64,000 bases of DNA from JAKLKS01 sp964370855 (GTDB lineage Bacteria; Planctomycetota; JAJSAM01; JAKLKS01), in the NCBI GenBank assembly GCA_964370855.1, contig CAYJMF010000003.1:1-64000 (forward strand), in the 5' to 3' direction. Below are positions 34,224-43,821 of the stretch, piece by piece (the stretch's first letter is position 1; each line of letters opens with the position of its first letter). Made by a program: the position numbers and the translations under genes. The notes below the pieces were generated by a model. That model was not told where the DNA came from and made no database searches. It was given only the letters and a program-made list of their open reading frames with translations.

Positions 34224-36947
34224 CTATCGCCTGCTTGAGATCCGACGATACCGCCTCTCGAACGCGTCACTCCCCCCCTCCATGATGTCGCAGATCACGC
34301 GTCGCACTTGATCCTCCTGCAGCCCCCCCTGGCAGGCGACCTTCGTTTCGCCACCCCCAAACCGGAGGGCCGTGACGCACTCCGCATCGGCGTTAACCAC
34401 GATGTTGGCATTGTGGGTGACCACGATGACCTGTCGCCGAGTCTTGGATCGCTGGAGTTGTGCAACGATCAAGCTGTAGATTACCTCGCTATCGAGGTCG
34501 TCCTCAGGCTGATCGAGTAGCAGCGGCTCCGACCCGTACGAGAGGATGAACGCCAAGATGGCAGCAGTACGTTGCCCCGGCGACCCTTGGTCGATGGAGC
34601 GGAAGTCCCCAGGCTCCGTTGGTGCGCAGTAGTCAACCCTCAGCGAATCTGCAGGTGAGTAGAACGCGAGACGATCGAATGCCTCAGGGGCCAACTTGGC
34701 TAGGTGTTCCGCGAACCTACGATCGCGCGGCTTCACTCGCTTGTCGCGAATGCCGAGGACTTGAGTCCGAAGGATTTCGATTGCCTTCTCCATCCCCGAG
34801 CTAGGAGCCGAGTAGAGGTCAGACAAAAGGCTCTTGCCACTCTCGTCCTCGATGTCGTTCTGGAAACTCCGGTTGTCCATCAAGCCAAGACTCTTGCGCA
34901 GTCGCTCCTCAGCGTCCCGGCGGTTGCCGTAGGGCTCCACTCGAATGCGCACGTGGGGATTGTCCCTCAGAACTCTCTCCAAGAAGTCCTGACGCCGCTT
35001 CGTGAGCTCCCGCCGCAATGCCAGCAGTCGCTCGCCCGATTCCTTCCCAAGCCCAGCGACACGTGACATCTCTGCTCGGGTTGCGGTTATCTTCGCAAGC
35101 CGCTGTTCAAGGCCTTGTCGATCTCCAACAAGCCGTCCGTACTCTGACGGGTCTCCGGCTCCGGCATCCTTGAGCTTTGCTACGAGCCCTTCGAACGCAT
35201 CCTTTGACTTCGCTACCGCTTTCGCCCAGTCAGTCGCACGCAGTTTCTCGCGAGTCCTCTCGCCGGTCGCGGACACGATCTCTGCGACTGCTCTCACGTC
35301 CTTCATACTCGAGGCAAGGGACTCGTTGATCGCCTCAAACACATCGAGAACTTCACGCTCGCCAGACAAGGCTGGGTCGAACAGGTCTAACTCGAGACCG
35401 GGAGCAGAGAGACTCGCCACGGACTGTTCGATCGTCCCGGAGAAGTCCTTGATGGCGCCCAGCCATTCGCGAATCGCTACAAGCTGCCGTTGGCCTCGCT
35501 GGTAGGCCCGAAGTACCTCCTCGTGGCCCGACTTCTCGAACACGGAGAGACGTCTCTTTACGTCTTCAAGCTGCCCCATGAGCGTCGGCTCTTGAGCGAG
35601 TCCTGCCTGGAGCTCCCGCTCCTTGGCGCGTAACGCCATGAAGCGCGACTCTTCGGGGGCCCAGTGCTCTTCTCTCCATCGATCCTGATCAACTTCTGGA
35701 GCTCTGTCGATGATCGCAAGCAGGGCACCGGGATCGCTGGAGATTTCGAAAATCTCTCTCTGACTGTAGATGCGCACCGGGAAGCGCCGCAGCGGCTCGC
35801 CAGGGCTCGGAGCCCAACTGGCTGGCGCAGTCTCCTGTTCGATGGCCGCGGTTTCTGTGCTTCGATCCCAGCGCACCCTAAACCGACTCCCCTCGCTTCG
35901 GAGTACTACGGTCACCGACGTTTCCGGCCTCCACAATCCGAGGGAGTCCCTTCCTTCGAATCCCTGCATCATCTCCCCAAAGTCCTCGGTGAGCCGGCAG
36001 GAGCGGTTCGCGGTGCCCCCCATCGCAAGGCGAATGAATTCGATGATCGACGACTTGCCCGTTCCCCTGCCTCCAATGAGACAGTTGAGCCATGGGTTGA
36101 AGGGAATTGTCAAAGGCGCGCTGTTGCCGATGTACCGGGAACGTGTCAGGGCCACATACTCGATTACTACTGCCGCGTGTGCGTTGGGATCAGCCGAGGC
36201 AGTGGAGGCTGGCTGGACTGAAAGAGCGCCATCCTGAAGTGCGAGGCTCAGCCCTTCGGCGTCCGGCTTGGTCATCTTGAACCAAGTCGCCCTCCTGCCG
36301 ACCGCGGCAATGGCATGGGCGTCCGAACTCTGAACCAATGCAATCCTGCCTAACCCTCGACAGTACTCGGACTTCGAGCCGTCTGCGTACGCGAGGCCGG
36401 GAAATGTCAGATCTCCGACCTCTAGCGCCAACAGGTTGGCATCTCGAAGAATTTCCTGAAGGGCCAGCCCAGGGGACAGCTCTGTAAGGAGTCCCCTCCC
36501 CTTATCGACATGCGCTGCAATTGGAATGGCCCCACGCATCCGCGCCGCCGCGAGGACATCGCAAACTGCTCCTGAAACAAGGGCATTCTTGTCGCCCCGC
36601 ATTCCGTCAGGTATGGAGAGCGCTCCGAGGAGAGCCGCGATGTCAGTAGAGCCGCGTTCCGGGTCCATCACCAAGAGCAGGTGCACTCCCGGCGTGACGT
36701 GAACTTCCACGCCTGGGAAGACCGTGAGGCCCCGGCTGGACCTATCGGCTGCGCTCTTGAGGTCATCGACGCCGCTGCCTGTGCTGTGATCAGTTACCGC
36801 AACTCCGTCTAGGCCGGATGCCAAAGCCGCGGCTACCCACTGGTCCGGAGTGTCCGATGATCCCGGCCAGTCGTGGGACGCCATGGAGTGGGCGTGAAGA
36901 TCCATCTTCCACCACCTCGCTCCCGGCCAGGGCCAGTCTTTGGGCAT
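34224..36947 (-). CDS. TrlF-type PHP-domain / SMC-like ATPase
   Basis: The ATG at 36947 is preceded by GGAGGAACC; an upstream in-frame ATG at 37013 lacks this. The product is 907 residues. The N-terminal PHP phosphoesterase domain shows DLHAHS near residue 16, AVTDHS, FPGVEVHV, AAHVDKGRG and SSDAHA, the usual metal ligands. An SMC/RecF-like ATPase follows, with Walker A IGGRGTGKSSIIEF near 300, a long coiled region, then LLLDQPEDDLDSEVIYSLIV and a VVTHNANI segment near the end. TrlF-family proteins are found in phage-defence contexts. DNA or tRNA cleavage by the PHP domain is a family-level idea, not shown here. GC content is visibly lower than in the neighbours, a sign of transfer. Confidence 0.9.
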   Translation of the reverse strand: MPKDWPWPGARWWKMDLHAHSMASHDWPGSSDTPDQWVAAALASGLDGVAVTDHSTGSGVDDLKSAADRSSRGLTVFPGVEVHVTPGVHLLLVMDPERGSTDIAALLGALSIPDGMRGDKNALVSGAVCDVLAAARMRGAIPIAAHVDKGRGLLTELSPGLALQEILRDANLLALEVGDLTFPGLAYADGSKSEYCRGLGRIALVQSSDAHAIAAVGRRATWFKMTKPDAEGLSLALQDGALSVQPASTASADPNAHAAVVIEYVALTRSRYIGNSAPLTIPFNPWLNCLIGGRGTGKSSIIEFIRLAMGGTANRSCRLTEDFGEMMQGFEGRDSLGLWRPETSVTVVLRSEGSRFRVRWDRSTETAAIEQETAPASWAPSPGEPLRRFPVRIYSQREIFEISSDPGALLAIIDRAPEVDQDRWREEHWAPEESRFMALRAKERELQAGLAQEPTLMGQLEDVKRRLSVFEKSGHEEVLRAYQRGQRQLVAIREWLGAIKDFSGTIEQSVASLSAPGLELDLFDPALSGEREVLDVFEAINESLASSMKDVRAVAEIVSATGERTREKLRATDWAKAVAKSKDAFEGLVAKLKDAGAGDPSEYGRLVGDRQGLEQRLAKITATRAEMSRVAGLGKESGERLLALRRELTKRRQDFLERVLRDNPHVRIRVEPYGNRRDAEERLRKSLGLMDNRSFQNDIEDESGKSLLSDLYSAPSSGMEKAIEILRTQVLGIRDKRVKPRDRRFAEHLAKLAPEAFDRLAFYSPADSLRVDYCAPTEPGDFRSIDQGSPGQRTAAILAFILSYGSEPLLLDQPEDDLDSEVIYSLIVAQLQRSKTRRQVIVVTHNANIVVNADAECVTALRFGGGETKVACQGGLQEDQVRRVICDIMEGGSDAFERRYRRISSRR

Positions 36948-37211
36948 GGTTCCTCCGCAACAACCTCCGTCAACGGCGCTCCGGAGCCAATTTTGCCGGT
37001 TGCCCCACGGCATAACAAGGGGAACCCGAGGCCGCCATGAGACGCGCAGGAGTCAATCACCCTCACGGAGGCATGACTTGAATGGACAACTCCATCCCTG
37101 AACCCAACGAGACACCACTCGATCCACGCGCTGACAGGCACGCTCGGTCTTCAAAGGCCGGCCAAGGAGAACGCTTCATTTTCTTCGCAAGTGGCGACAT
37201 CGTTTCTCCTT

Positions 37212-37748
37212 TCAAGCACTGCCCACCCTCCTTTCGACTCCGATATAGCAGGACCCCATCTCGGCGAGTCGGTTTGCGTACATTCCCATGACCCGAATGG
37301 AGTACTTACCATAGGATCGGCAGTACCACTGGCTCAAGGGGGCCCATATCGTGCCTTCGCGGCCTGTCTTGCTGCATCCGCTGGACAGGAAGTGAATTCT
37401 GTAAGGAGGGCACACATCCGGAAGGCCGTTCTCGTTGATTAGTTGAATCTCGATTTCGAACGCTCCGTGGAGTGGCTGGGCCTTCCAGAACAACCTGAGT
37501 TCTAGGCCCTTGATAACGCCGGGAACACTTGAAATTCCTAGGGTAGGATGACCGCCCTTGTCAATGTGAAATCTCCTGCCACTTCGATGGAGTTCGATCC
37601 TCGTCAGGATTGGTGCCCATGTCGCTGGAGCTCCGCGTGGCCAACACGCCGGGCACTCCCTAGGCAGATCCTGCCGTCCGGTGAGCGCCTGGACAAGAGG
37701 ATTGAATCCGAGTGCAGTGTCAAGAATCTTGGGCCTGCGTACTGCCAT
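37212..37748 (-). CDS. Unknown protein in the defence-like island
   Basis: The ATG at 37748 follows GGGGAGG at four bases. The 178-residue product contains beta-rich stretches such as GLELRLFWKAQPLHGAFEIE and YSIRVMGMYANRLAEMGSCY and no recognised motif; no signal peptide or membrane segment. It lies between the SbcC-like and TrlF-like genes in the same direction, 189 bases after the former, with AT-richer composition than the SbcC-like gene. A cargo or accessory role is inferred only from position. Confidence 0.55.
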   Translation of the reverse strand: MAVRRPKILDTALGFNPLVQALTGRQDLPRECPACWPRGAPATWAPILTRIELHRSGRRFHIDKGGHPTLGISSVPGVIKGLELRLFWKAQPLHGAFEIEIQLINENGLPDVCPPYRIHFLSSGCSKTGREGTIWAPLSQWYCRSYGKYSIRVMGMYANRLAEMGSCYIGVERRVGSA

Positions 37749-37937
37749 ACGCCTCCCCTCCTGTGCGATCCATGGGCACGAAGCTCCGGACGAAACGACC
37801 CCCGCCAGATCCTGCCTCCTCCTATGCCATTTCGCCTTCCTTCTACGATTCAGACGATTCCTCGGAGGCTGAATCTCCTACCTCCTGAGGTGGTGGACTA
37901 CCGACCTCAAGATAAGTGGCAGTCTGAATTGCTGTCT

Positions 37938-40589
37938 CTAGGAACAGGCCGGGCCCCCTTCCAACACAACGACATAGGCATCCCCCACGTGGGCGTAGCG
38001 GTCGGGGACGGAAGTGAGGAGGATGATTTGGCACTTCTTCCCTCCCTCCCGGAGAACCGCTCCCATGGCCCGCAACCGCTCGGGGTCGGAGAAGCCGAGG
38101 ACGTCGTCGAGGAGGAGGGGCCCCCCCTCGTCGGACATCAGCATCGCGCAGGCCACGCGGACGATGAGGGATACCTGCTCCCTCGTGCCGGTGCTCAGGT
38201 CCTGGAAGGGGATCGAGATGTCCCTCCGGGTGACGGCCTTCACCCGGAGGTCCTCCCCCACCTCCACCCTGAAGGTGTCGTCGAAGAGCACCCTGCCGAG
38301 CGACTCGATGCGCTTCTGGAGGGGCGTCATGTAGGCGGCCCGCACCGCATCCCTGCGCCTGCCCATGGTCTCGAACAGGAGCCTGGCCCCGCCCGCCGCC
38401 CGGAGGAGGCCGTCGAGCAGGGTCCGGGCGGCCTCGCCTCGGCGGGTGGCGGCCTCCAACTTCTCGTAGAGGCCGGCCTCGCCCTGACTGTCCAACCGCC
38501 GGCGGACCCGGGCGGCCTCCTCGCGGGCTTCGGCGACCTGTTTCTCGGCCCCCTTCAGGGAGGCCGCGTTGGCGGCGGCCAGCGTCCGGGCCTTCTCCGG
38601 CTGCATCGCCTCCAGGGACTCCCGTTCGGCCGTCAGGTCCCGCGCGGCGGCCGCGGACGCCTCCCGGGCCGTGGCCTGGGCGCCCTCCAGGGCGGCGTCC
38701 GGTGTACTCGCGCGGGCCTCATCGAGGGCCGTGGACGCACGGCGGTGGGCATCCTCGGTGCTCTTTCTGTCGGCCTCGAGGTCCCCCATCTCCCGTCGCA
38801 GTCCGTCCTGACGGTCGCGGGCGCGATCGAACGCCTCCCGCGACCTCTCGGCCAGTGGCACGGCCTCCTCCAGGAGCCGTCGCGCGACCGCCTGCAGGTC
38901 CTTGGCCTCCTCGAAATCCGCCGGCATGGAGGGCGCTCCGGCGGGGCGGGTCCCCGGATAGGCGGGGACATGCTTGGACAGCCCGGCGACCTTCGCCTCG
39001 AGCCGCTCGAGGGTGAGATCCCTCAGGTCCGCCACCTCGACCTCACCGAGCCTATCGATCGTCCGCTCGGCCTCCTTGCGCTCCCTGTGGGCCCGGAGGG
39101 CCTCCTCGACCCCCGCCGCGCCCGCATAATGGAGCGCCTCCGCCTGGACGGCCAGCGCACCTTCGAGGGCTCGATGAAGGGAGGCGAGGCTGGTGCCGGG
39201 AGACACCTCGATCTCCACCACACCCGGAACGGCGATGCGGACCCTGTCCGGGACGGGGAATTCCAGCCGCGAGCCCGTCTCGAGGGTCCTCCGCTCTCCC
39301 CCGGATTCCAGTTCCACGGCCCCATGGGCCGTGACGCGAAGCGTGGGGGCCCCCGCCCCCAGGCGCGCCCTCGCCCCGGAGACCTCCTTCTCCGCCTCGA
39401 CCACGGCCCGGAGCCGGCGGTCGTCCACGAGGTTCCCGTCCAGGACCGCCCGGGCATCCGCCGCCTCGGTACGCGCCCGCCGGACGCGCTCCAACCGCTC
39501 CCGGAGAGTGGCCAGGTCGAGGAGCCCACGCGCGTGGTCGAGGTCCCCCTGGCGGAGGTCGGCCAGGGCCTGGGCTTCCTTCCTCCTTCGTTCCGCCGCA
39601 TCGAACGCCGCCTTGCACTCCCCCAGCGTTCGTTCCACGGCGGCGATTTCGGGCCCCCTTTCCCCGCAGGCGTCCATCGCACGGGCGACTGCCGCTCCCG
39701 TCTCCTCGGCCGCCGCGGCCAGGGCCGCCCGGTCGGAAAAGTCGCGAGCCGCAGCCTCCGCCGACTTCTCCGCGGACTCGTGCCGAAGGCGGGCCTTCTC
39801 CACCAGGTGGGAGGCCGCCTCGACGGCGGCCACTCTCCTCTCGTGCTCCGCCGCTTCCTCCCGGAGTCCGGCAAGGCGGCGCTCCAGATCGCGGATGCGG
39901 CCGGCGAGCCGGGCCGACTCCGCAATGTCCCGATCGAGGTCGGCCAGCTCCCTCCGGCAGTTCCCGGCCTCGGTCTCGGCGGCGGCGAGCTCCGCCCGGA
40001 CATCGAGGATGTCCTTCCTCTCCATCCCCTTCTCCGTGAAGTACCTCGCCGCCTCCAGGCGCACCCGTTCGAAGAGGTCCTCCCCCCCCGGGTCCACCAT
40101 CGCGCCGCCCGCCGCATGATCGAGAGCCGCGGTCAGAGCGGTCCTATCCCCCAGATCGGCCTGGTCGACTCCCCCGCCCTGGGTCACGAGGAGGGAGCGC
40201 CAGAGTTTCACGTCGATGGTCTCGTCGAGAATGGCCATCGCCCGCTCGTGGGCCTCCCGCCCGGTGAGGTTCTCCGCACGGGGACGGGTCACGGTGAGGG
40301 TCGTCTGGGGCTTCCGGTGGAACCGCTTGGAGTACTTGAAGGCGTACGGTCCGCTCTCGGCCTCCAAATCGATCTGCGGCCCCTCGTCCCGGTGGACGGG
40401 TCTGATGGCCCGGACCTCCCGGCTGTTGGCCGAGTCGAGATGGTCGAACAGGATCCTCAAGGCCTCGGCGAGGCTCGACTTGCCGACCTCGTTGGGTCCG
40501 GTCACGACGGTGATCCCCTCGCGCCGGAACTGGACCTCGGCCTCGGAGACGCCGCGGTAGTTGCACAGGCGGATCCGGAGCAGTCTCAT
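37938..40589 (-). CDS. SbcC/Rad50-like AAA ATPase without zinc hook
   Basis: The 883-residue protein opens MRLLRIRLCNYRGVSEAEV with Walker A VTGPNEVGKSSLAEALRILF near residues 31-50. Long heptad regions follow on both sides of a small central domain rich in Val and Pro (VPAYPGTRPAGAP). The C-terminal lobe has the ABC signature LSTGTREQVSLIVRV and Walker B GPLLLDDVLGFSDPERL near 830-850. No CxxC zinc-hook is seen at the hairpin tip, and at under 900 residues it is shorter than typical SbcC, closer to YhaN-type proteins. Its start overlaps the stop of the nuclease gene by four bases, so the two should form one SbcCD-like complex acting on DNA ends. Confidence 0.88.
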   Translation of the reverse strand: MRLLRIRLCNYRGVSEAEVQFRREGITVVTGPNEVGKSSLAEALRILFDHLDSANSREVRAIRPVHRDEGPQIDLEAESGPYAFKYSKRFHRKPQTTLTVTRPRAENLTGREAHERAMAILDETIDVKLWRSLLVTQGGGVDQADLGDRTALTAALDHAAGGAMVDPGGEDLFERVRLEAARYFTEKGMERKDILDVRAELAAAETEAGNCRRELADLDRDIAESARLAGRIRDLERRLAGLREEAAEHERRVAAVEAASHLVEKARLRHESAEKSAEAAARDFSDRAALAAAAEETGAAVARAMDACGERGPEIAAVERTLGECKAAFDAAERRRKEAQALADLRQGDLDHARGLLDLATLRERLERVRRARTEAADARAVLDGNLVDDRRLRAVVEAEKEVSGARARLGAGAPTLRVTAHGAVELESGGERRTLETGSRLEFPVPDRVRIAVPGVVEIEVSPGTSLASLHRALEGALAVQAEALHYAGAAGVEEALRAHRERKEAERTIDRLGEVEVADLRDLTLERLEAKVAGLSKHVPAYPGTRPAGAPSMPADFEEAKDLQAVARRLLEEAVPLAERSREAFDRARDRQDGLRREMGDLEADRKSTEDAHRRASTALDEARASTPDAALEGAQATAREASAAAARDLTAERESLEAMQPEKARTLAAANAASLKGAEKQVAEAREEAARVRRRLDSQGEAGLYEKLEAATRRGEAARTLLDGLLRAAGGARLLFETMGRRRDAVRAAYMTPLQKRIESLGRVLFDDTFRVEVGEDLRVKAVTRRDISIPFQDLSTGTREQVSLIVRVACAMLMSDEGGPLLLDDVLGFSDPERLRAMGAVLREGGKKCQIILLTSVPDRYAHVGDAYVVVLEGGPACS

Positions 40590-41719
40590 GGGGCTGTCGA
40601 TGCCAGGCGGACCAGCAGCGCGAGGGCCTCTCGGGCCTCCGCCGCGCCGCTCCCGCCGGCTTCCGCCGCCGCACGGAGTTCGTCCAGGGTGTCCTTCGCG
40701 AAGCCCGTCAGGCCGAAGGAGTCGAAGTCCCCGTCCTCGGGGACGATGGCGTACTCCTCCTCCCGGAGTTCCAGGGCGCCCAGGAGGTCCCGGCCGCCGG
40801 AGAGGATTCCCCGGAGGCGTGCGTCTCCCCGGAGGGGGAGAGCGCCCCGGAGGCGCAGCTTCACGATGGTCCTCTCCTTGTCCCGGAGGGCCTCAATCCG
40901 TGCCTTCAGGGTGTCCAGATCCGCGTCCGAGGTGAGGGCGACGCCCTCCCACTCCTGGAACCGCCATGTGCCGGTGGCAACCTCCCGGGTGCTGCATGAC
41001 TCCCGGTCGAGATCAACCACGAGGGCCATGCCGGAGTGATCCTCGACGTAGTCCGTGGGCTCCGGGGAGCCGGAGTACCAGATGCGGCGGGAGGTCCCCA
41101 CCTCGGTCAGGGAGTGCCGGTCGCCGAGGGCGAGGTAGTGGATGAGTCCGCCCGCGATGGCGGCCTCCGCATCGGCGAGGGAGATCCGGGCCGGGTCCCC
41201 CTCGTCCGGGGAGAGGGCATCGATGGCACCGTGGCCGACGGCGATCCGCAGGACGCCGGGGAGAGGGGGCTCGAGGCCGCCCACTGCGGCGGCGACGAGG
41301 TCCTCCAGGGGGCGCTTCGATGTCCAAGGGGCCCCGACCACCTCGACCCCTTCCAAGACGGCGTGCGGGGCGGCTCCTTCAAGGAGAATGACGTTGTCCG
41401 GCTTGCGGGCCAGGAAGGTGGTGGAACGGAAGACGGTGGCGGCATCGAGGGGGTCGTGGTTGCCGGGAAGAAGGAGGACGGGGACCGTCACCTCGCGCAG
41501 GGCGTCGAGGGCGCGGGAGACTGTCTGGCGGTCCACCTGGTTGGACTCGAAGACGTCACCCGCCACGACCATGAACGCGCACGCCTCCTCCGACGCGATC
41601 CGGCCGAGGATCCGGATGGCGTCGCACCTCGCCTGGCTGAAGCGCCCCTGTGCCTCCGCGGAGAGGAAGTGGCGCGTCATCCCGAGTTGCCAGTCGGAAG
41701 TGTGGAGAAATCGAAGCAT
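40586..41719 (-). CDS. SbcD/Mre11-like metallophosphoesterase nuclease
   Basis: The 377-residue protein carries the calcineurin-like metallophosphoesterase motifs in order: LHTSDWQLG at the N-terminus, VVAGDVFESNQVD near 51-63, LLPGNHDPLD near 85-94, AVGHGAID near 164-171 and LALGDRHSL near 199-207. The last has Arg where many nucleases have a second Gly-His pair (GHxH). It pairs with the overlapping ATPase gene downstream. SbcCD-like pairs trim hairpins and DNA ends, and similar pairs occur in anti-phage operons. Confidence 0.88.
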   Translation of the reverse strand: MLRFLHTSDWQLGMTRHFLSAEAQGRFSQARCDAIRILGRIASEEACAFMVVAGDVFESNQVDRQTVSRALDALREVTVPVLLLPGNHDPLDAATVFRSTTFLARKPDNVILLEGAAPHAVLEGVEVVGAPWTSKRPLEDLVAAAVGGLEPPLPGVLRIAVGHGAIDALSPDEGDPARISLADAEAAIAGGLIHYLALGDRHSLTEVGTSRRIWYSGSPEPTDYVEDHSGMALVVDLDRESCSTREVATGTWRFQEWEGVALTSDADLDTLKARIEALRDKERTIVKLRLRGALPLRGDARLRGILSGGRDLLGALELREEEYAIVPEDGDFDSFGLTGFAKDTLDELRAAAEAGGSGAAEAREALALLVRLASTAP

Positions 41720-41724
41720 CCTTC

Positions 41725-42010
41725 ATCCCGGTGCGGCGAACCCCTGCGACGTTCCCGCGCAAGGCAGTCTACCTTGGGAGCTCTCGGGGTTCGAGCAGAC
41801 ATCGGAGACCAAACTGGGACTCGGAACCAAGGGTCGGTCGTCCGTCCGGACGGCGTACCCCAGCCAGCCCGTCGAGTCCCCTCCGTCGGTGCCGAATTCG
41901 ATGATGCCGGAGTCGTAGTCGGGGTCCTCGAAGCTCGTCCACCCGGTCTGGCTGCAGAGGTTCGTCGCGTAGTGGCTACGCCACGGCGCGGAACTGCGCC
42001 ACTCTCACGG
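41725..42010 (-). pseudogene. Relic of a V8-like (glutamyl endopeptidase) serine protease in the gap 41720-42085
   Basis: On the minus strand, around 41830-41990, the sequence reads TGWTSFEDPDYDSGIIEFG and then STGWLGYAVRTDD. This is the pattern around the catalytic Asp of V8-type proteases (GWT...NPxYDYGAIKL...TGWxG). There is no start codon, and neither the catalytic His nor the Ser segment is present. The frame then runs through unrelated residues to a stop at about 41719. A trypsin-like protease gene has been almost wholly lost here, splitting the SbcCD pair from the genes upstream. Confidence 0.6.
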
Positions 42011-42085
42011 CAGCCCCCCTGCACGCCCCGAGAAGACTACTTCTCAATGGGTGGGGAGTCCCACCCGCCGTGCCGCCGCCGCCCC

Positions 42086-42562
42086 CTACTCCTGTGCCCG
42101 GTACCGCTCCGCGACCCTCTCCGTGTCCGCGAGGCGTCCGGCGACGAGGTTGACCGTGGTCCTGTCCCCGTCGTCCGTCCACTCCAGGTACCCCTCGTCG
42201 ACCAGTTCACGGACGTGGTCCTCGGTCGCCTCGTGGACCCACTTCCGGACCAGAGTGAACACCCGGATGGGCTTCAGTCCGTACCCCTTCCGCCAGAGCT
42301 TGTCGAGGATGGCGGCGGCTTCCCTGGAGACGGGCAGCGGTCCGGCCGCCGGCGGGGAGGCGGACGGGGGGGCGTGCATCCGGGCCGGTGCGGGCAGGAG
42401 CCCCATCCGGACCTGCCTCCTCTGCCGGATGGTCTCCACGAACCCCTGGTCGACGTCGGGGAAGCACTCGCCGGGTGGTTGGTCCATGGCCGCCAGTTCC
42501 ACGAGAACCTGGAGCGGAGGGAGTCCGATTGTGCGGGCGGCCTCGCGGAGCGGAATCTTCAC
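42086..42562 (-). CDS. Small protein with IF2-N-like helical start and winged-helix-like C-terminus
   Basis: A GTG at 42562 overlaps the stop of the coiled-coil gene (GTGA). The 158-residue product starts VKIPLREAARTIGLPPLQVL, followed by FPDVDQGFVETIRQ, an order of helices like the IF2-N domain, then a Pro/Ala linker. The C-terminal half (RKGYGLKPIRVFTLVRKWVH, then VRELVDEGYLEWTDDGDRT) looks like a winged helix. A DNA-binding or adaptor subunit for the coiled-coil partner is plausible. No exact family recognised. Confidence 0.6.
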   Translation of the reverse strand: MKIPLREAARTIGLPPLQVLVELAAMDQPPGECFPDVDQGFVETIRQRRQVRMGLLPAPARMHAPPSASPPAAGPLPVSREAAAILDKLWRKGYGLKPIRVFTLVRKWVHEATEDHVRELVDEGYLEWTDDGDRTTVNLVAGRLADTERVAERYRAQE

Positions 42563-43614
42563 TGGAGGGCCTCCTGTACTTCGACGGGGACCGGCGCGCC
42601 GAGGAGGCCCACGCGGCGGTCCTCCCCGAGAGCCGCCTCGAAGATCCGCTCCCGGAGCCCTGTCGTCCTGTCCCCGTGCCACTCCAGCACGACCAGGCCT
42701 TCGTGGTCCTCGACGCCCGGGACCTCCCCCGGGAACGCACAGGAGACCGCCCACAGGATCCCGGTCAGGACGCGGCCGCGGGGATCCTCCGCATTCGTCG
42801 GCGGCTCTGCAGCGACCTCGGGTGGAACGGGAAGCAGGAGGCGCGTGACGTCCTCTTCTTGGTCGTACCAGAACGGCGCCTCGACGAGGTCCTCCTGGGC
42901 CGGTCCCGGGGGCGCGGCGAGGATCCCGGGGAACCTCCCCTCGATGGCGGCCTCGGCCTCCCGGAGTTGCTGCTCCAGAAGGGCCCGGAGCCCCGGATGC
43001 TGCGCCGTCGAGAGGAACCCCCGGATCTCCCGGCGCCTCTCGTCCGCATCCCGCAGAGTCGAGTCCTCCAGGAGTGCCAGTTCGTACTCCTCGTGCAGGG
43101 CGCGGCGGCGCTCGCCCTCCGTCGCCTCCGTCGCGAACCGGAGAAAGCCTTCATAGGTGGAGGCGACCCAAGTGGCGGGGGCTCGGCGGCGGGCCTCCCG
43201 CAGGCGCGCGAGCGCCTCCTCGCGGGAGCGGACGAGGGACGCCTCCTCGTTGCGGAACCGCTCGAGATCCCGGTCGAGCCCGTGGAGCCGATCGTGGCCG
43301 GAGCGGACCTGCCCGAGCCTCGTCTCGGCCTCCCTCTGGAGGTTCGCCAGGCTCGCGTTCTTCGCCTCCAGTTCGGACCGGAGGGCGCGGATCCGTTCCT
43401 CGATACCGGCGATCTCGGCCCGGACGGAAGCGATGGGCCCGTCCAGCGCTTCCCGCTCGCGCCGGAACCCCGCGGTCTCCGCCTCGATGCGGGGGCGCTG
43501 GGCCTGCCGGGCCGAAGCCTGATCCTGGAGTCGCCGGATCTCCCCATCCACGGCCTCCAGCTTCCTGCGCGCCGGGGCGACCGCCTCCTCGACGACTCTC
43601 CCCAACTCCTGCAT
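42559..43614 (-). CDS. Coiled-coil protein of unknown function
   Basis: An ATG at 43614 with GGAGAG six bases upstream is preferred over a GTG at 43620; the product is 351 residues. Residues about 5-135 form a continuous coiled coil (VDGEIRRLQDQASARQAQRP, IEERIRALRSELEAKNASLA). A globular part follows with STYEGFLRFATEATEGERRR and LRALLEQQLREAEAAIEGRF, and a beta-rich C-terminus (EGLVVLEWHGDRTTGLRERI). No Walker motifs. It overlaps the winged-helix-like gene by four bases, and the pair sits between the ubiquitin-like cassette and SbcCD on the same strand. Confidence 0.65.
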   Translation of the reverse strand: MQELGRVVEEAVAPARRKLEAVDGEIRRLQDQASARQAQRPRIEAETAGFRREREALDGPIASVRAEIAGIEERIRALRSELEAKNASLANLQREAETRLGQVRSGHDRLHGLDRDLERFRNEEASLVRSREEALARLREARRRAPATWVASTYEGFLRFATEATEGERRRALHEEYELALLEDSTLRDADERRREIRGFLSTAQHPGLRALLEQQLREAEAAIEGRFPGILAAPPGPAQEDLVEAPFWYDQEEDVTRLLLPVPPEVAAEPPTNAEDPRGRVLTGILWAVSCAFPGEVPGVEDHEGLVVLEWHGDRTTGLRERIFEAALGEDRRVGLLGAPVPVEVQEALQ

Positions 43615-43821
43615 GGGCACTCTCCGCTCCGGCAGCGACGACCTGCCGCGTGCAAACTCGACTCACCCGTTCGACGCGGATCCTACGGGACTCGGCAGAG
43701 GTTCCGCATGCCGGAACTGCTGTCCAGACCGGCCTGCAAGGACAGGCGGACAGGGGTGGAAGGCCTCCTGCCGACGGCGGGGACGCAGCGTCCGCACAAG
43801 GTCCTTGATCACCGTGAGCCC

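Noticed and set aside
37905..37945. Second sigma-54-like site (TGGCAG...TTGCT)
   Set aside because: The distance between the GG and GC pairs is one base too long and the site lies at the end of convergent-free minus-strand genes with no plus-strand gene downstream.
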